Source: Microbacterium azadirachtae (GTDB lineage Bacteria; Actinomycetota; Actinomycetes; Actinomycetales; Microbacteriaceae). From it: 64,000 bases of DNA. Numbering within the stretch: position 1 is the first letter of the stretch; every line of letters begins with the position of its first letter. The notes below the pieces were generated by a model. The model had not been told where the DNA came from. It was given only the letters and a program-made list of their open reading frames with translations, and made no database searches. Shown here piece by piece: positions 50,404 through 58,195 of the stretch. Location: the NCBI RefSeq assembly GCF_000956505.1, contig NZ_JYIX01000029.1:85007-149006 (forward strand), in the 5' to 3' direction. The position numbers and the translations under genes were made by a program.

Positions 50404-51258
50404 TCAGCCCCGCGGGATCCGATTCTCGTTGATCTGGCTGGGCCTGGTCGTGTTGAGCACCGTCGGCGTGCCGCTGGAGGTGTCGATGAAGTAGATCCCG
50501 TCCTCGCCCGACTCGGTCACGGGGAATGCCCACGTGCCGCCGACCGTCTCGGGCTGCGGCCCTTGCACGACCTGCATCGGCGCCGCCATCGTCCCCTTCA
50601 GCACTTCGATCGGCGTGAGGGTGGCCGATGTCGAGAAGTCGGTTCGCGGTGTGCGCAGCGTCACGTGATCGGATGCGCCGCGAGCGGTCGCGAACACGAT
50701 GGTGTCGGCCTGCGCAGCCCAGTCCTTCACCTGCGCCTCGGTCGCCGCGGGCACTCGCTCTGGTCGCCCTGCGAGCACGCGCTGGAACGCCGGCAGCGCC
50801 CCGGCGTCGTCCTGAACACCGGTGTTCCCGAACAGCTCATAGCCTGTGCCGTTCTTGCGCAGTGTGAACACCCCCGCCCATTTGGCGTCGTACGACTTCT
50901 CCGTCGCGTCAGTGAGGAAATACCAGGTGCCGGCCGGCTTCGTCACCGTGATCGTCGTGGCCGTTTCGCCCTTCAGCACCTGATCCACCGTCACGGTGGC
51001 GGTCTGCGCCTGGCGCGGACGCGGTTGATCCGCGTCGATGGCGACGTCGACGGAGTCGACCTTCCCGACGACGACGAGATCGGCTTCCGCGAGCAGCTCC
51101 GCGACCGGCTCCTGCGGGTTCGGATCCGCCGCCGCGGTCGGCGAGGGAGTGGACGAAGTGCGCATGGTTTCCTCCTCAGGATGTGCGCTGCACGCGGTGA
51201 GCAGAAGGCTCGCGACGATGACGACCGCGCCGGTGCGCACGATGTGCCCGCGCGTCAT
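50404..51258 (-). CDS. Lipoprotein of the C2-protease operon
   Basis: A 284-residue exported lipoprotein with lipobox LLLTAC (cysteine 23) and a Ser/Thr/Pro linker. The mature part shows two similar halves: ADLVVVGKVDSVDV...VTVDQVLKGE and ADTIVFATARGASD...TPIEVLKGTM, each a small beta domain ending in LKG. I do not recognise the family. The start ATG overlaps the stop of the C2 protease by four bases (ATGA), so it is translated with it. It could be a surface immunity protein or partner of the protease, but this is inference. Confidence 0.7.
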   Translation of the reverse strand: MTRGHIVRTGAVVIVASLLLTACSAHPEEETMRTSSTPSPTAAADPNPQEPVAELLAEADLVVVGKVDSVDVAIDADQPRPRQAQTATVTVDQVLKGETATTITVTKPAGTWYFLTDATEKSYDAKWAGVFTLRKNGTGYELFGNTGVQDDAGALPAFQRVLAGRPERVPAATEAQVKDWAAQADTIVFATARGASDHVTLRTPRTDFSTSATLTPIEVLKGTMAAPMQVVQGPQPETVGGTWAFPVTESGEDGIYFIDTSSGTPTVLNTTRPSQINENRIPRG

Positions 51259-52568
51259 TTCTGGATCTCCACGGCGGTGAAAGCCTTCGCGAAGTCCGCG
51301 AACGTCATCGTGAAATAGCCGTCGTCCGGGTCGCGCAAAATGCCACCGGCGTCACGGATGGCGCCCTCGTGCTGGCTGTTGCTGCCCCACGGATTGCGGA
51401 TCTGCACCATCGCCACGCCGTCCTTGTCATAGGCCCGCGTCACGGTGAGGGCGTGACCGCCTCCCTCGAAGCCGAGCGCACCGTCCGAGGCGATCGCCAC
51501 CACGGGACGTCCGTGCGAGAGGGCGTCCTTGATCTGGTCGCCGCTGTCGTCGATGTCGTTGCCGCCGGTCAGCCAGTCGAAAGGGCCGCCCTTGTTGTCC
51601 TTGTAGTCGACGTCCCCGCCGTAGATGGCCTTCATCACGGCCGCGGGGTCGCCGCCGTTGTCGAACTCCTCGAAGCTTCCCTCGTGGACCTGGTACGCGC
51701 CTTCGATCACGCGCACCCAATCCGCCTGACCATCGTCCGGCAGCTGATCGCCGCGCACCGTGATGTCGCCGTCCTTGAAATGAACCGTGTACGTGCCGTC
51801 CGGGTTCGCGGTGATCAGATCCTTGATCCGGTCCGGGTCGCCCTTCGCGATGCCCGCCAGCACCGACAGCAGATAGCAGTCGCCGGCACCGCCCTGATCG
51901 ACGTCGGTCGGCTCGGGCTCGCCGTTCGGGAACAGCGTGAGGGCGGCGACCGGTGGCAGCTCTCCCTTGCGGATCGTCTCTAGCTGAGGATCGGAGAGGC
52001 TCGCCACCGCGGCGGTGTAGCGCCCGAACCACTCGACATAGGCGTTGTTCCACTGCGCCGAGCTGCGGGACCAGGAGCTCCCCGCGTCCATCGCGGCGTT
52101 CTCCGCGTCGGTGCGCTCCTGCTGCTTCTGCTCGTAGTCCGGTTCGCCGGGTGACGGGGCGGGGAGTGCCTTGTACGCGGCGACCAGCTGCTCATGCGCC
52201 GCCCACTGCTCCTGGCAGATCTGCGCCAGCTTGTCGAGCTCCGTCTGGTCCGCGCTCGTCCCCGACCCATAACCGGACAGCGCCTGCCCGATCGGCGCAT
52301 ACAGGGCGCTGGCGATGGCGAGCATCTGGGCGACGTCGGAGACGTTCGCGCGCAGCGTGTCCGCTGCCTCGCCAGCGAACCGCCACTGCGCCATCTCAGC
52401 CTCTTGGATGGCGAGCAGCTGCCCGCCGACCTGCGCCATCAGATGCCCGTAGTCGGCCATCTTCTGCCCCGCCTTGTGCACGACGTCGGGCTCACCCACC
52501 ATCGACCGGATCTGCTGCCCGGTGCCGAGCGCGACGCCCGCGGTCCCCGGCTCGACCTTTCCCCCCAT
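51255..52568 (-). CDS. Calpain-family (C2) cysteine protease with WXG/LXG-like N-terminus
   Basis: A 437-residue protein. Residues 1-130 are helical (KAGQKMADYGHLMAQVGGQLLAIQEAEM, AQWRFAGEAADTLRANVSDVAQML) and look like a WXG100/LXG domain of type VII secretion substrates, without a signal peptide. Residues about 215-430 are a calpain-like protease: oxyanion Q225 and catalytic C231 in DVDQGGAGDCYLLSVLAG, H372 in GGGHALTVTRAY and N392 in VQIRNPWGSN. ATG 52568 overlaps the stop of the small partner by one base (TGATG). It is probably exported and acts on other cells or outside; the substrate is unknown. No type VII machinery genes are in this window. Confidence 0.83.
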   Translation of the reverse strand: MGGKVEPGTAGVALGTGQQIRSMVGEPDVVHKAGQKMADYGHLMAQVGGQLLAIQEAEMAQWRFAGEAADTLRANVSDVAQMLAIASALYAPIGQALSGYGSGTSADQTELDKLAQICQEQWAAHEQLVAAYKALPAPSPGEPDYEQKQQERTDAENAAMDAGSSWSRSSAQWNNAYVEWFGRYTAAVASLSDPQLETIRKGELPPVAALTLFPNGEPEPTDVDQGGAGDCYLLSVLAGIAKGDPDRIKDLITANPDGTYTVHFKDGDITVRGDQLPDDGQADWVRVIEGAYQVHEGSFEEFDNGGDPAAVMKAIYGGDVDYKDNKGGPFDWLTGGNDIDDSGDQIKDALSHGRPVVAIASDGALGFEGGGHALTVTRAYDKDGVAMVQIRNPWGSNSQHEGAIRDAGGILRDPDDGYFTMTFADFAKAFTAVEIQK

Positions 52569-52849
52569 CAGAACCACCTGTCCAGGCCGAGGTATGAGTC
52601 GATGACGTCCCCGATGCGCCGAGAGACGTCCTCGAGCGACGCGATCAGGTCCTCACGTTTCGGCTCCCAGGATCCGCGGAACTCTGCCGCGAGCGCCTGG
52701 AGCTGCGCCTGCTCGAATGGCTGGTCGATCGCACCGGCCGCGTCATGGCTGCGCTCCGGCGCGTCCTTCAGCTCGGCGATGATCGCAGCGATCGACCCGC
52801 GCACACCGTCCAGCATGTCGTAGTCGATGACGACCTTGTCCGCAGTCAT
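52568..52849 (-). CDS. WXG100-like small helical protein
   Basis: A 93-residue protein predicted as two helices with a turn GSWEPKR at W61-E-P, close to the W-x-G turn of WXG100 proteins, and a C-terminal helix (DLIASLEDVSRRIGDVIDSYLGLD). It has no signal peptide or cysteines. It is the first gene of the C2-protease operon, and pairs in type VII secretion usually have this order and size, so it probably binds the protease N-terminus as secretion partner. ATG 52849 has GGGGGG upstream. The departure from a strict WXG keeps some doubt. Confidence 0.7.
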   Translation of the reverse strand: MTADKVVIDYDMLDGVRGSIAAIIAELKDAPERSHDAAGAIDQPFEQAQLQALAAEFRGSWEPKREDLIASLEDVSRRIGDVIDSYLGLDRWF

Positions 52850-53010
52850 GCAGCCCCCCTGCGTCTCTGTCGGGATCGAACCTACCGAACGCGACGACGC
52901 CGTGCGATGGGGAGAGCTCCCCATCGCACGGCGGATGTCGACGAGCCCGCCGCCGACAGCGCGGGCCCGTCCGGTCACGGGCGGGCAGCTGCCCTGCCCG
53001 TGACCCGGTG

Positions 53011-54723
53011 TCAGGCCCTGCGGCGGATGCGGATCACGGCGACGCCGAGGAGCAGCATCAGCGCGCCGAGCAGCAGCGTCGCGCTAGGGATCTCCGCACC
53101 GGTCGCCGCGAGCTGCGCGGTGCCGAATCCGGATGCGGATGCCGGGGTCGAGCCTGAGCCCTGCCCCGCGCTGCCGGGATCCGTCGCAGGTCCGCCTGGC
53201 CCGGGCACGGTGAGGGACACACTCCCGGCGACGAATGAGTAGGCCCCCGTGAGCGTGATCTCGTGAGTGCCCGCAGCGGTGTCAGTCGGAAGAGTGACCG
53301 TCGTGACCACAGCCCCGCTCTCGTCGGCCTTGACGGAGGCCAACTCCACGGGCGTGGAGTGCAGCACGATGCTGACGGGCTCCCCCGGCACGAAGCCGGA
53401 TCCGCTCACGGTGAGGGTGTCCCCCGGCCGCGCCGACGTGCTGGAAAGCGAGACGACGGCAGGGATCGACGCCAGATCGAAGTCGATTCCGGTGACATCG
53501 CTCGCTCCGAGGACGACCGGAGTCGATTCGGCCTCGGAGGTCGCGTGCGAATAGTACTGCCGTGCGTAAGTGTGCTCCTGGAGCTCGGCGCCCTGAGCCA
53601 CGAGGGTGTAGCTGCCGGCAGGGACCTTGATGCTGTAGCTGCCGTCCTGGTGCGCGTAACCCATGCCGACCTGTTTCCCGCCCGCCGAGGCGACGATCGC
53701 GATGCTGGGCTCCGGGCCACTACCGAGTCCCGGCACCCCATCGAGGCTGACCGTGCCCCGGATGAACAGGGCCTGGTCGAGGTCGGCATCCACGCCGGTC
53801 GCGTCGTGACCGGAACTGACGGTCACCGGCGTCGCATCCGCAATGGTCGCCGCGTTCTGCCAGTACTCCGTGAGCAGGCTCTCGCCGTACGGCCGGAACT
53901 GCACGGCGTAGGTGCCCTCAGCGACCTGCAGGCTGTACGAGCCGTCGCTTTCGATCGAGGCGGAGAACCACCCTGCGGAACCGCTCGCGGTCACGGAGCC
54001 ACTCACGGGACTCCCGTCCGACGCCGCGAGAACGTGACCGCTGATCGTCGCGCCGGCTGCCAGAGCCGCATCCATGCCGGTCGTCCCGTAGTCCGCCTGC
54101 ACCGCCGCCTGCCGGTATTGCGGCAGCAGCAGACCGGCCGGATCGGTGAATCGGAGCTGGTACGCCCCGGGCGCCATACCCGACAGGCGGTACGTGCCCG
54201 CGTCGTCCGTCGTCGCCATGTACTGACCGTTGGCCAAACTGCTGGCGCTCACTTGGATGCCGGCGAGGGGGGATCCGTCCGCCGCCCGCGTCACGACGCC
54301 GCTGATCGAACCTGCAGAGACCAGAGCGACATCGACACCCGTGACGGCCTGATCCGCCACGACCTCCACCGGGGTGGAGGCAGCGGAGCTCCTCGTGCCA
54401 CCCCACCACTGCATGACGTAGTCGCTCGAGCCCTGAGCGAACGACACGAGGTAGGTCCCCGGTGTGAGCCCGTCGACGGAGAAGGTCCCGTCGGAAGCGG
54501 TCGTCGCCGACTCGCCCGCGCTGAAGTCCTGCAGCACCACGTGCACCAGCACTCCCGCCGCCGGCTGTCCATCCGCGGCGCGGGTCACGGTCCCGCTGAC
54601 GGAACCCGTCCCGGGCGTCGGGTCGGCATTCGCCACCCCCACTCCGGTGAACATCAGTGCCGCGGCGAGCAGCGCGGTGAGCGCGCCCTTCCAGCCGCGG
54701 CGTCCGGACACGCCTGTAGACAT
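53011..54723 (-). CDS. Sortase-anchored surface protein with carboxypeptidase-regulatory-like repeats
   Basis: A 570-residue exported protein. The signal peptide (residues 1-33) ends ALMFTGVGVANA. Then come about five beta domains of the carboxypeptidase regulatory/Cna-B-like type, each with a start like GSVSGTVTRAADGQPAAGV and an end like GTYLVSFAQ or GSYSLQVAEGTYAVQF. An Ig-like domain (VSLSSTSARPGDTLTVSGSG) is followed by a Gly/Pro/Ser linker and a cell-wall sorting signal: LAATG, a hydrophobic helix, and RIRRRA. LAATG fits class E sortase. ATG 54723 with GGGGGGGAA upstream is chosen. No sortase gene is nearby. Surface adhesion or stalk role is likely. Confidence 0.85.
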   Translation of the reverse strand: MSTGVSGRRGWKGALTALLAAALMFTGVGVANADPTPGTGSVSGTVTRAADGQPAAGVLVHVVLQDFSAGESATTASDGTFSVDGLTPGTYLVSFAQGSSDYVMQWWGGTRSSAASTPVEVVADQAVTGVDVALVSAGSISGVVTRAADGSPLAGIQVSASSLANGQYMATTDDAGTYRLSGMAPGAYQLRFTDPAGLLLPQYRQAAVQADYGTTGMDAALAAGATISGHVLAASDGSPVSGSVTASGSAGWFSASIESDGSYSLQVAEGTYAVQFRPYGESLLTEYWQNAATIADATPVTVSSGHDATGVDADLDQALFIRGTVSLDGVPGLGSGPEPSIAIVASAGGKQVGMGYAHQDGSYSIKVPAGSYTLVAQGAELQEHTYARQYYSHATSEAESTPVVLGASDVTGIDFDLASIPAVVSLSSTSARPGDTLTVSGSGFVPGEPVSIVLHSTPVELASVKADESGAVVTTVTLPTDTAAGTHEITLTGAYSFVAGSVSLTVPGPGGPATDPGSAGQGSGSTPASASGFGTAQLAATGAEIPSATLLLGALMLLLGVAVIRIRRRA

Positions 54724-55021
54724 CCTGTTCCCCCCCCATCGGGTCAGCGGCCGCCCTCCATCGGGTCGGGCCGGAGCCTGGAGGAACCAGGCATCGATGC
54801 AATCTATCGGCATAGGGTTCTCTCAGGAAAGAGGGAATTCCTGCCACCTGATGCGGGCATGGGAACAGCCGCACCCCCAGAGTGCGACTGTTCGGGTCAA
54901 CGTCCCCACGCGTTACGGATGACTGTAGTTTCGTGGCGCTCCGCCAGCTAGGCGGATCCGCGATATTCCGGTCACGAATCCGACACGGTGCACCGCCCGC
55001 GCATGGCGTCGGCGCTCGTCC
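54724..55021. other. Non-coding gap between surface protein and DHFR-like gene
   Basis: About 300 bases of lower GC content with no credible open frame. It should hold the promoter of the surface protein on the minus strand. Two near-copies of CCATCGGGTC lie at about 54737 and 54758. Short poly-C runs are part of the ribosome site. I see no hairpin or known element. Confidence 0.45.
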
Positions 55022-55639
55022 TCACATCGTGCCGGTGGCGGGCTCCCCCGGCAGTGGCGCGTAGCGCAGCAGCAGCGTGCTGCCGTCGCCCGATTCGGCG
55101 TGGACGAGCTGCATGTTCGCGGGGCGGGCGCCGTCGGGGAACACCTTCTTGCCCTGGCCGAGCACGATCGGGTACACCCACAGCTGCAGCTCGTCGTAGA
55201 GCTGCTCGGCGAGCAGGGTCTGCACGAAGTCGACGCTCCCGATCACGTGCACGTCCCGGTGGTTCTCGCGCATCGCGGCGATCTCCGCGGGCAGGTCATC
55301 TCCGACCCTGCTGCTGCCCTGCCAGTCGAGCTCGATCCCGGCGTCGCGGGACGCCACGTACTTCGGCACACGGTTGAACAGCTCCCCGATGAAGCCCTCC
55401 GGTCCGGTGGTGTGCTCCGGCCAGTAGCCGGCGAAGATGTCATAGGTGCGCCGCCCCAGCAGCAGTGCGTCGAGGGTCTCCATGCCCTCGGTCACGCTGC
55501 GCATGACGGCCTCGCTCGGCAGCGTCGCCTGCCAGCCGCCGAAGCGGAAGCCGTCGCTCGTGTCCTCCTCCGGCCCTCCCGGGGCCTGGGCCACGCCGTC
55601 GAGCGTCGTGAACAGGTCGATGATGATGCGTCCGGTCAT
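55022..55639 (-). CDS. Dihydrofolate-reductase-like (RibD C-terminal) protein
   Basis: A 205-residue protein of the RibD C-terminal/DHFR-like fold. GRIIIDLFTTLDGVAQAPGGPEED is the typical opening; LDALLLGRRTYDIFAGYWPEH the core NADPH-contact segment; DVHVIGSVDFVQTLLAEQLYDELQLWVYPIVLGQGKKVF the C-terminal half with the Gly-rich end. It likely uses NADPH, but the substrate is not known and such proteins are common in many copies in Actinobacteria. Start ATG 55639. A family G repeat lies just upstream. Confidence 0.87.
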   Translation of the reverse strand: MTGRIIIDLFTTLDGVAQAPGGPEEDTSDGFRFGGWQATLPSEAVMRSVTEGMETLDALLLGRRTYDIFAGYWPEHTTGPEGFIGELFNRVPKYVASRDAGIELDWQGSSRVGDDLPAEIAAMRENHRDVHVIGSVDFVQTLLAEQLYDELQLWVYPIVLGQGKKVFPDGARPANMQLVHAESGDGSTLLLRYAPLPGEPATGTM

Positions 55640-55657
55640 TTGTGCTCCTTCGTGGTC

Positions 55658-55683
55658 GGGCCCTTCGACAGGCTCAGGGACCG
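55658..55683. repeat. Family G short palindrome, copy 2
   Basis: GGGCCCTTCGACAGGCTCAG followed by GGACCG is nearly identical to the copy at 11321-11345. It lies between the HxlR stop and the DHFR-like start. Confidence 0.65.
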
Positions 55684-55715
55684 ACGGTTGACTGTGCCTG
55701 CTCCCTCGGGCGACG

Positions 55716-56396
55716 CTACGCCGCGAGGGGGGCGATGTGGAAGGTCTGGGCGAAGTCGTTCAGGATCCGCTCGTCGCCGCGGACGACCGCGACCAGATCC
55801 TGGGCGATCGCCTCCGCCGGAGTGACGTCCCCGGCGATGAGGTGCCGGATGCCGGGACCGGCGACGATGACCGCCTCCGGGTCGCCGGGGGGCACCGCTC
55901 CGCCGACCGGCGGAGCGGGCGGGGCGAGCTGCACGACCGCGAGCACGCCGTCGTGGACGATCGCCCGCAGTGCGACGTCGCCGACGTGCAGCTCCACATC
56001 CAGCGGCGTAGCGCGCTCGGCGCGGAACGCGGTGCGCAGCGCCATCGTGAGCGAGTCGGGCGTGACGACATCGCCCTCGTCCGGGTCGCCCATGGACTGG
56101 AAGCCCCAGCGCCCGAGCGCCAGCATCACCGGTTCGAGCGCGCGGCCGTACGGCGTGAGCTCGTAGACGAGTCCGCATCCGTGCAGCGGCACCCGGCGTA
56201 CGACTCCGCCCTCCTGCAGCTCCTTGAGCCGGGTGGACAGGATGTTCGTCGGGATGCGCGGAAGCCCCACCTTGAGATCTGTGTAGCGGCGTGGTCCGAC
56301 GAGCAGATCGCGCACGATGAGCAGCGCCCAGCGCTCGCCGATCAGCTCGACGGCCGTGGTGACGCCGCAGTACTGGCCGTAGCTTCGTGCGGCCAT
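55716..56396 (-). CDS. HxlR-family transcriptional regulator
   Basis: A 226-residue DNA-binding protein. The winged helix domain covers residues 1-105: YGQYCGVTTAVELIGERWALLIVRDLLVGPRRYTDLKVGLPRIPTNILSTRLKELQEGGVV in which the CGVT start and the PRIPTNILSTRLKEL recognition region are HxlR features (cysteine at 10 may sense redox or electrophiles). A C-terminal extra domain of about 110 residues with an SCP2-like pattern is seen in some members. It is downstream of the VOC gene with an 18-base gap, so the two may be one operon; the AAGC-rich operator at 56919 may be its site. Confidence 0.87.
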   Translation of the reverse strand: MAARSYGQYCGVTTAVELIGERWALLIVRDLLVGPRRYTDLKVGLPRIPTNILSTRLKELQEGGVVRRVPLHGCGLVYELTPYGRALEPVMLALGRWGFQSMGDPDEGDVVTPDSLTMALRTAFRAERATPLDVELHVGDVALRAIVHDGVLAVVQLAPPAPPVGGAVPPGDPEAVIVAGPGIRHLIAGDVTPAEAIAQDLVAVVRGDERILNDFAQTFHIAPLAA

Positions 56397-56414
56397 GTCA
56401 TGCCCTGCCCGGCA

Positions 56415-56870
56415 TCAGGAGGTCACGTCGCTCGCCGTGGCGACCGGCGCCGCGGCGACCGGCGCCTCGGCCCCCTGCTCTCCCGCCGGCACCATGTAGA
56501 GGAATCCGAGCGAGTTGCCGTCGGGGTCGTCCAGGTCGCGCGAGTACATGAATCCGTAGTCCTGCGCGGGCTGGGGCTCGGTGCCGCCCGCGGCGAGCCC
56601 CTTGGCGATCGCGGCATCGACCTCCTCCCGGGAGTCGAGGGCGAACGACGCGGACGTCTGCAGCGAGACCTTCGGATCCACGATCGGCTTCTCGGTGAAG
56701 GTCGCGAAGAACTCTCGCGTGATCATCATGAAGTAGACGTTGTCGTCCCAGACGACGCAGACCCCGTTCTCGTCGGACATCTCCGGGTTGATCGCGCAGC
56801 CGAGCGCCGTATAGAAGGCCTTGGTGCGCTCGAGGTCGGTGACGGGCAGGCTGATGAAGACGTTCGTCAT
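56415..56870 (-). CDS. VOC-fold protein (glyoxalase-like)
   Basis: A 151-residue member of the vicinal oxygen chelate superfamily. TNVFISLPVTDLERTKAFYTALGCAINPEMSDENGVCVVWDDNVYFMMI is the opening module, and DLDDPDGNSLGFLYMVP the closing one. The C-terminal tail of about 25 residues is Ala/Val/Glu-rich and probably disordered. Some relatives are annotated as extradiol dioxygenases or glyoxalases; the substrate is not known. It is transcribed with the HxlR gene from a promoter that overlaps an AAGC palindrome. Confidence 0.8.
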   Translation of the reverse strand: MTNVFISLPVTDLERTKAFYTALGCAINPEMSDENGVCVVWDDNVYFMMITREFFATFTEKPIVDPKVSLQTSASFALDSREEVDAAIAKGLAAGGTEPQPAQDYGFMYSRDLDDPDGNSLGFLYMVPAGEQGAEAPVAAAPVATASDVTS

Positions 56871-56918
56871 GCTGACTCCTCTGTCGGTGGGTCCTCCGTC
56901 GGGCCCGTTGCCATTAGC

Positions 56919-56941
56919 TTGCTTTTAACAAGCAAGCTTGT
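56919..56941 (-). promoter_or_regulatory. Overlapping AAGC inverted repeats upstream of the VOC gene
   Basis: TTGCTT-TTAAC-AAGCAA (56919-56935) and ACAAGC-AA-GCTTGT (56928-56941) are overlapping dyads in a short AT-rich patch. On the minus strand a TTGACA hexamer overlaps the upstream end. They probably form an operator for the HxlR regulator encoded downstream, or another repressor. Confidence 0.65.
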
Positions 56942-56967
56942 CAAGAGCAAGCGATGGCACCTTCGAT

Positions 56968-58146
56968 TCAGCCCCGCCGCGGCGCTCTCAGCCCCCAGAC
57001 GGCGAGCACTCCGGCGCCGGCGGTGAGCCCCGCCACGACGACGAGCCCCACACCAGGGAGCGTCGCGGTCGCCACGGCCCCGGCGACGAGAGGTCCTCCG
57101 GCGTCCCCCAGCTCTCGACCCAGCTCCGCGGATCCCATCGTGCGCCCCATCCGCTCCGGCGGAGTGGATGCGGCCAGGTGCGAGAACGCCACCGGCGTGG
57201 CGAGGCCTACCCCTGCGCCGATGAGAACGGCGGCGACCAGCAGCGTGGGCAGCTCGGACCACAACCCCGCGACCAGGATCCCGCCCGCCAGCAGCGCCAG
57301 CCCGCCGACGGCACCGAGCCGTACCGGAAGGCGGCCGCGGTCGTGCAGGGACCCGGCGAAGGGCTGCACGATGCTGCTGACGACGGCCAGCACCGTGACG
57401 AGTGCCATGCTTCCGACCGTGCCGATGCCGCTCTCCCGGCCGAGCAGAGGGAGGAAGCCCACGGCGACCGCGAGGCCGCCGGTCGTGGCCGCCAGCACCA
57501 GGGTCGGCACGAGGAATCCGGGCGCCGCGAGCTCGCGAGCGAGGTCCGCGACCGTCACGCGCTTGCGGGGCAGCACGGGAACCACCGGCACGCCGAACCG
57601 CACCCACGCGGCGGCGACCAGTGCCACCGCGGCGAGCGCCCAGAACAGGGCGGGCAGGCCGGCCCAGACGACCAGTCCGGCGCCGACCAGCGGACCGAGC
57701 GCGTAGCCGAGGCCCTTCCAGGATCCGTAGCGTCCGAAATACCGGCCGAGCGAAGCGGGGTCCGCGAGCCGTGCGACCGCGGCCGACGAGGCAGGGGAGA
57801 ACGCCGAGGCCGCCGCGCCCTGGCCGAACCGCGCCACGATGAGCCCGAGGGTGCCCGGCACGAGCGCGCCCACGACGGAGAACCCGGCGAACGCGAGCAG
57901 CCCCGCGACGATGACCGGGCGCACACCGATCCGGTCGCTGAGAGCGCCGAACACGGGCTTCAGCAGCACCTCGGCGAGGTCGTACAGCGCGAGGGTGAAG
58001 CCGAATGCGAGCAGCGTCCAGCCGATGTCCTCGGTCTCCGCACCGAGGGCGGCGGCGATCCCGTGCGCGCCGAAGGCGGTCGTGAATCCGGCGAGGTACA
58101 GCGGGGCGAGATGCGGGCGCGGCGAGGGCACGCTCCAGTGTCCCAT
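56968..58146 (-). CDS. Major facilitator superfamily exporter
   Basis: A 392-residue transporter with twelve predicted helices. The loop between helices 2 and 3 (FGALSDRIGVRPVIVAGLL) carries the MFS motif A (GxLSDRxGxRP), and the GxxxGPLVGAGL stretch in helix 5 is motif C of drug/proton antiporters. The cargo is unknown. Start ATG 58146. It is divergent from the histidine kinase at 58196 (49-base gap), so the two promoters overlap and the two-component system may control the pump. Confidence 0.85.
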   Translation of the reverse strand: MGHWSVPSPRPHLAPLYLAGFTTAFGAHGIAAALGAETEDIGWTLLAFGFTLALYDLAEVLLKPVFGALSDRIGVRPVIVAGLLAFAGFSVVGALVPGTLGLIVARFGQGAAASAFSPASSAAVARLADPASLGRYFGRYGSWKGLGYALGPLVGAGLVVWAGLPALFWALAAVALVAAAWVRFGVPVVPVLPRKRVTVADLARELAAPGFLVPTLVLAATTGGLAVAVGFLPLLGRESGIGTVGSMALVTVLAVVSSIVQPFAGSLHDRGRLPVRLGAVGGLALLAGGILVAGLWSELPTLLVAAVLIGAGVGLATPVAFSHLAASTPPERMGRTMGSAELGRELGDAGGPLVAGAVATATLPGVGLVVVAGLTAGAGVLAVWGLRAPRRG

Positions 58147-58195
58147 CCGCCGTGCGGGGGATGCCCTCCCGCGGCGCCCGCCCTACGGTGGAGGG

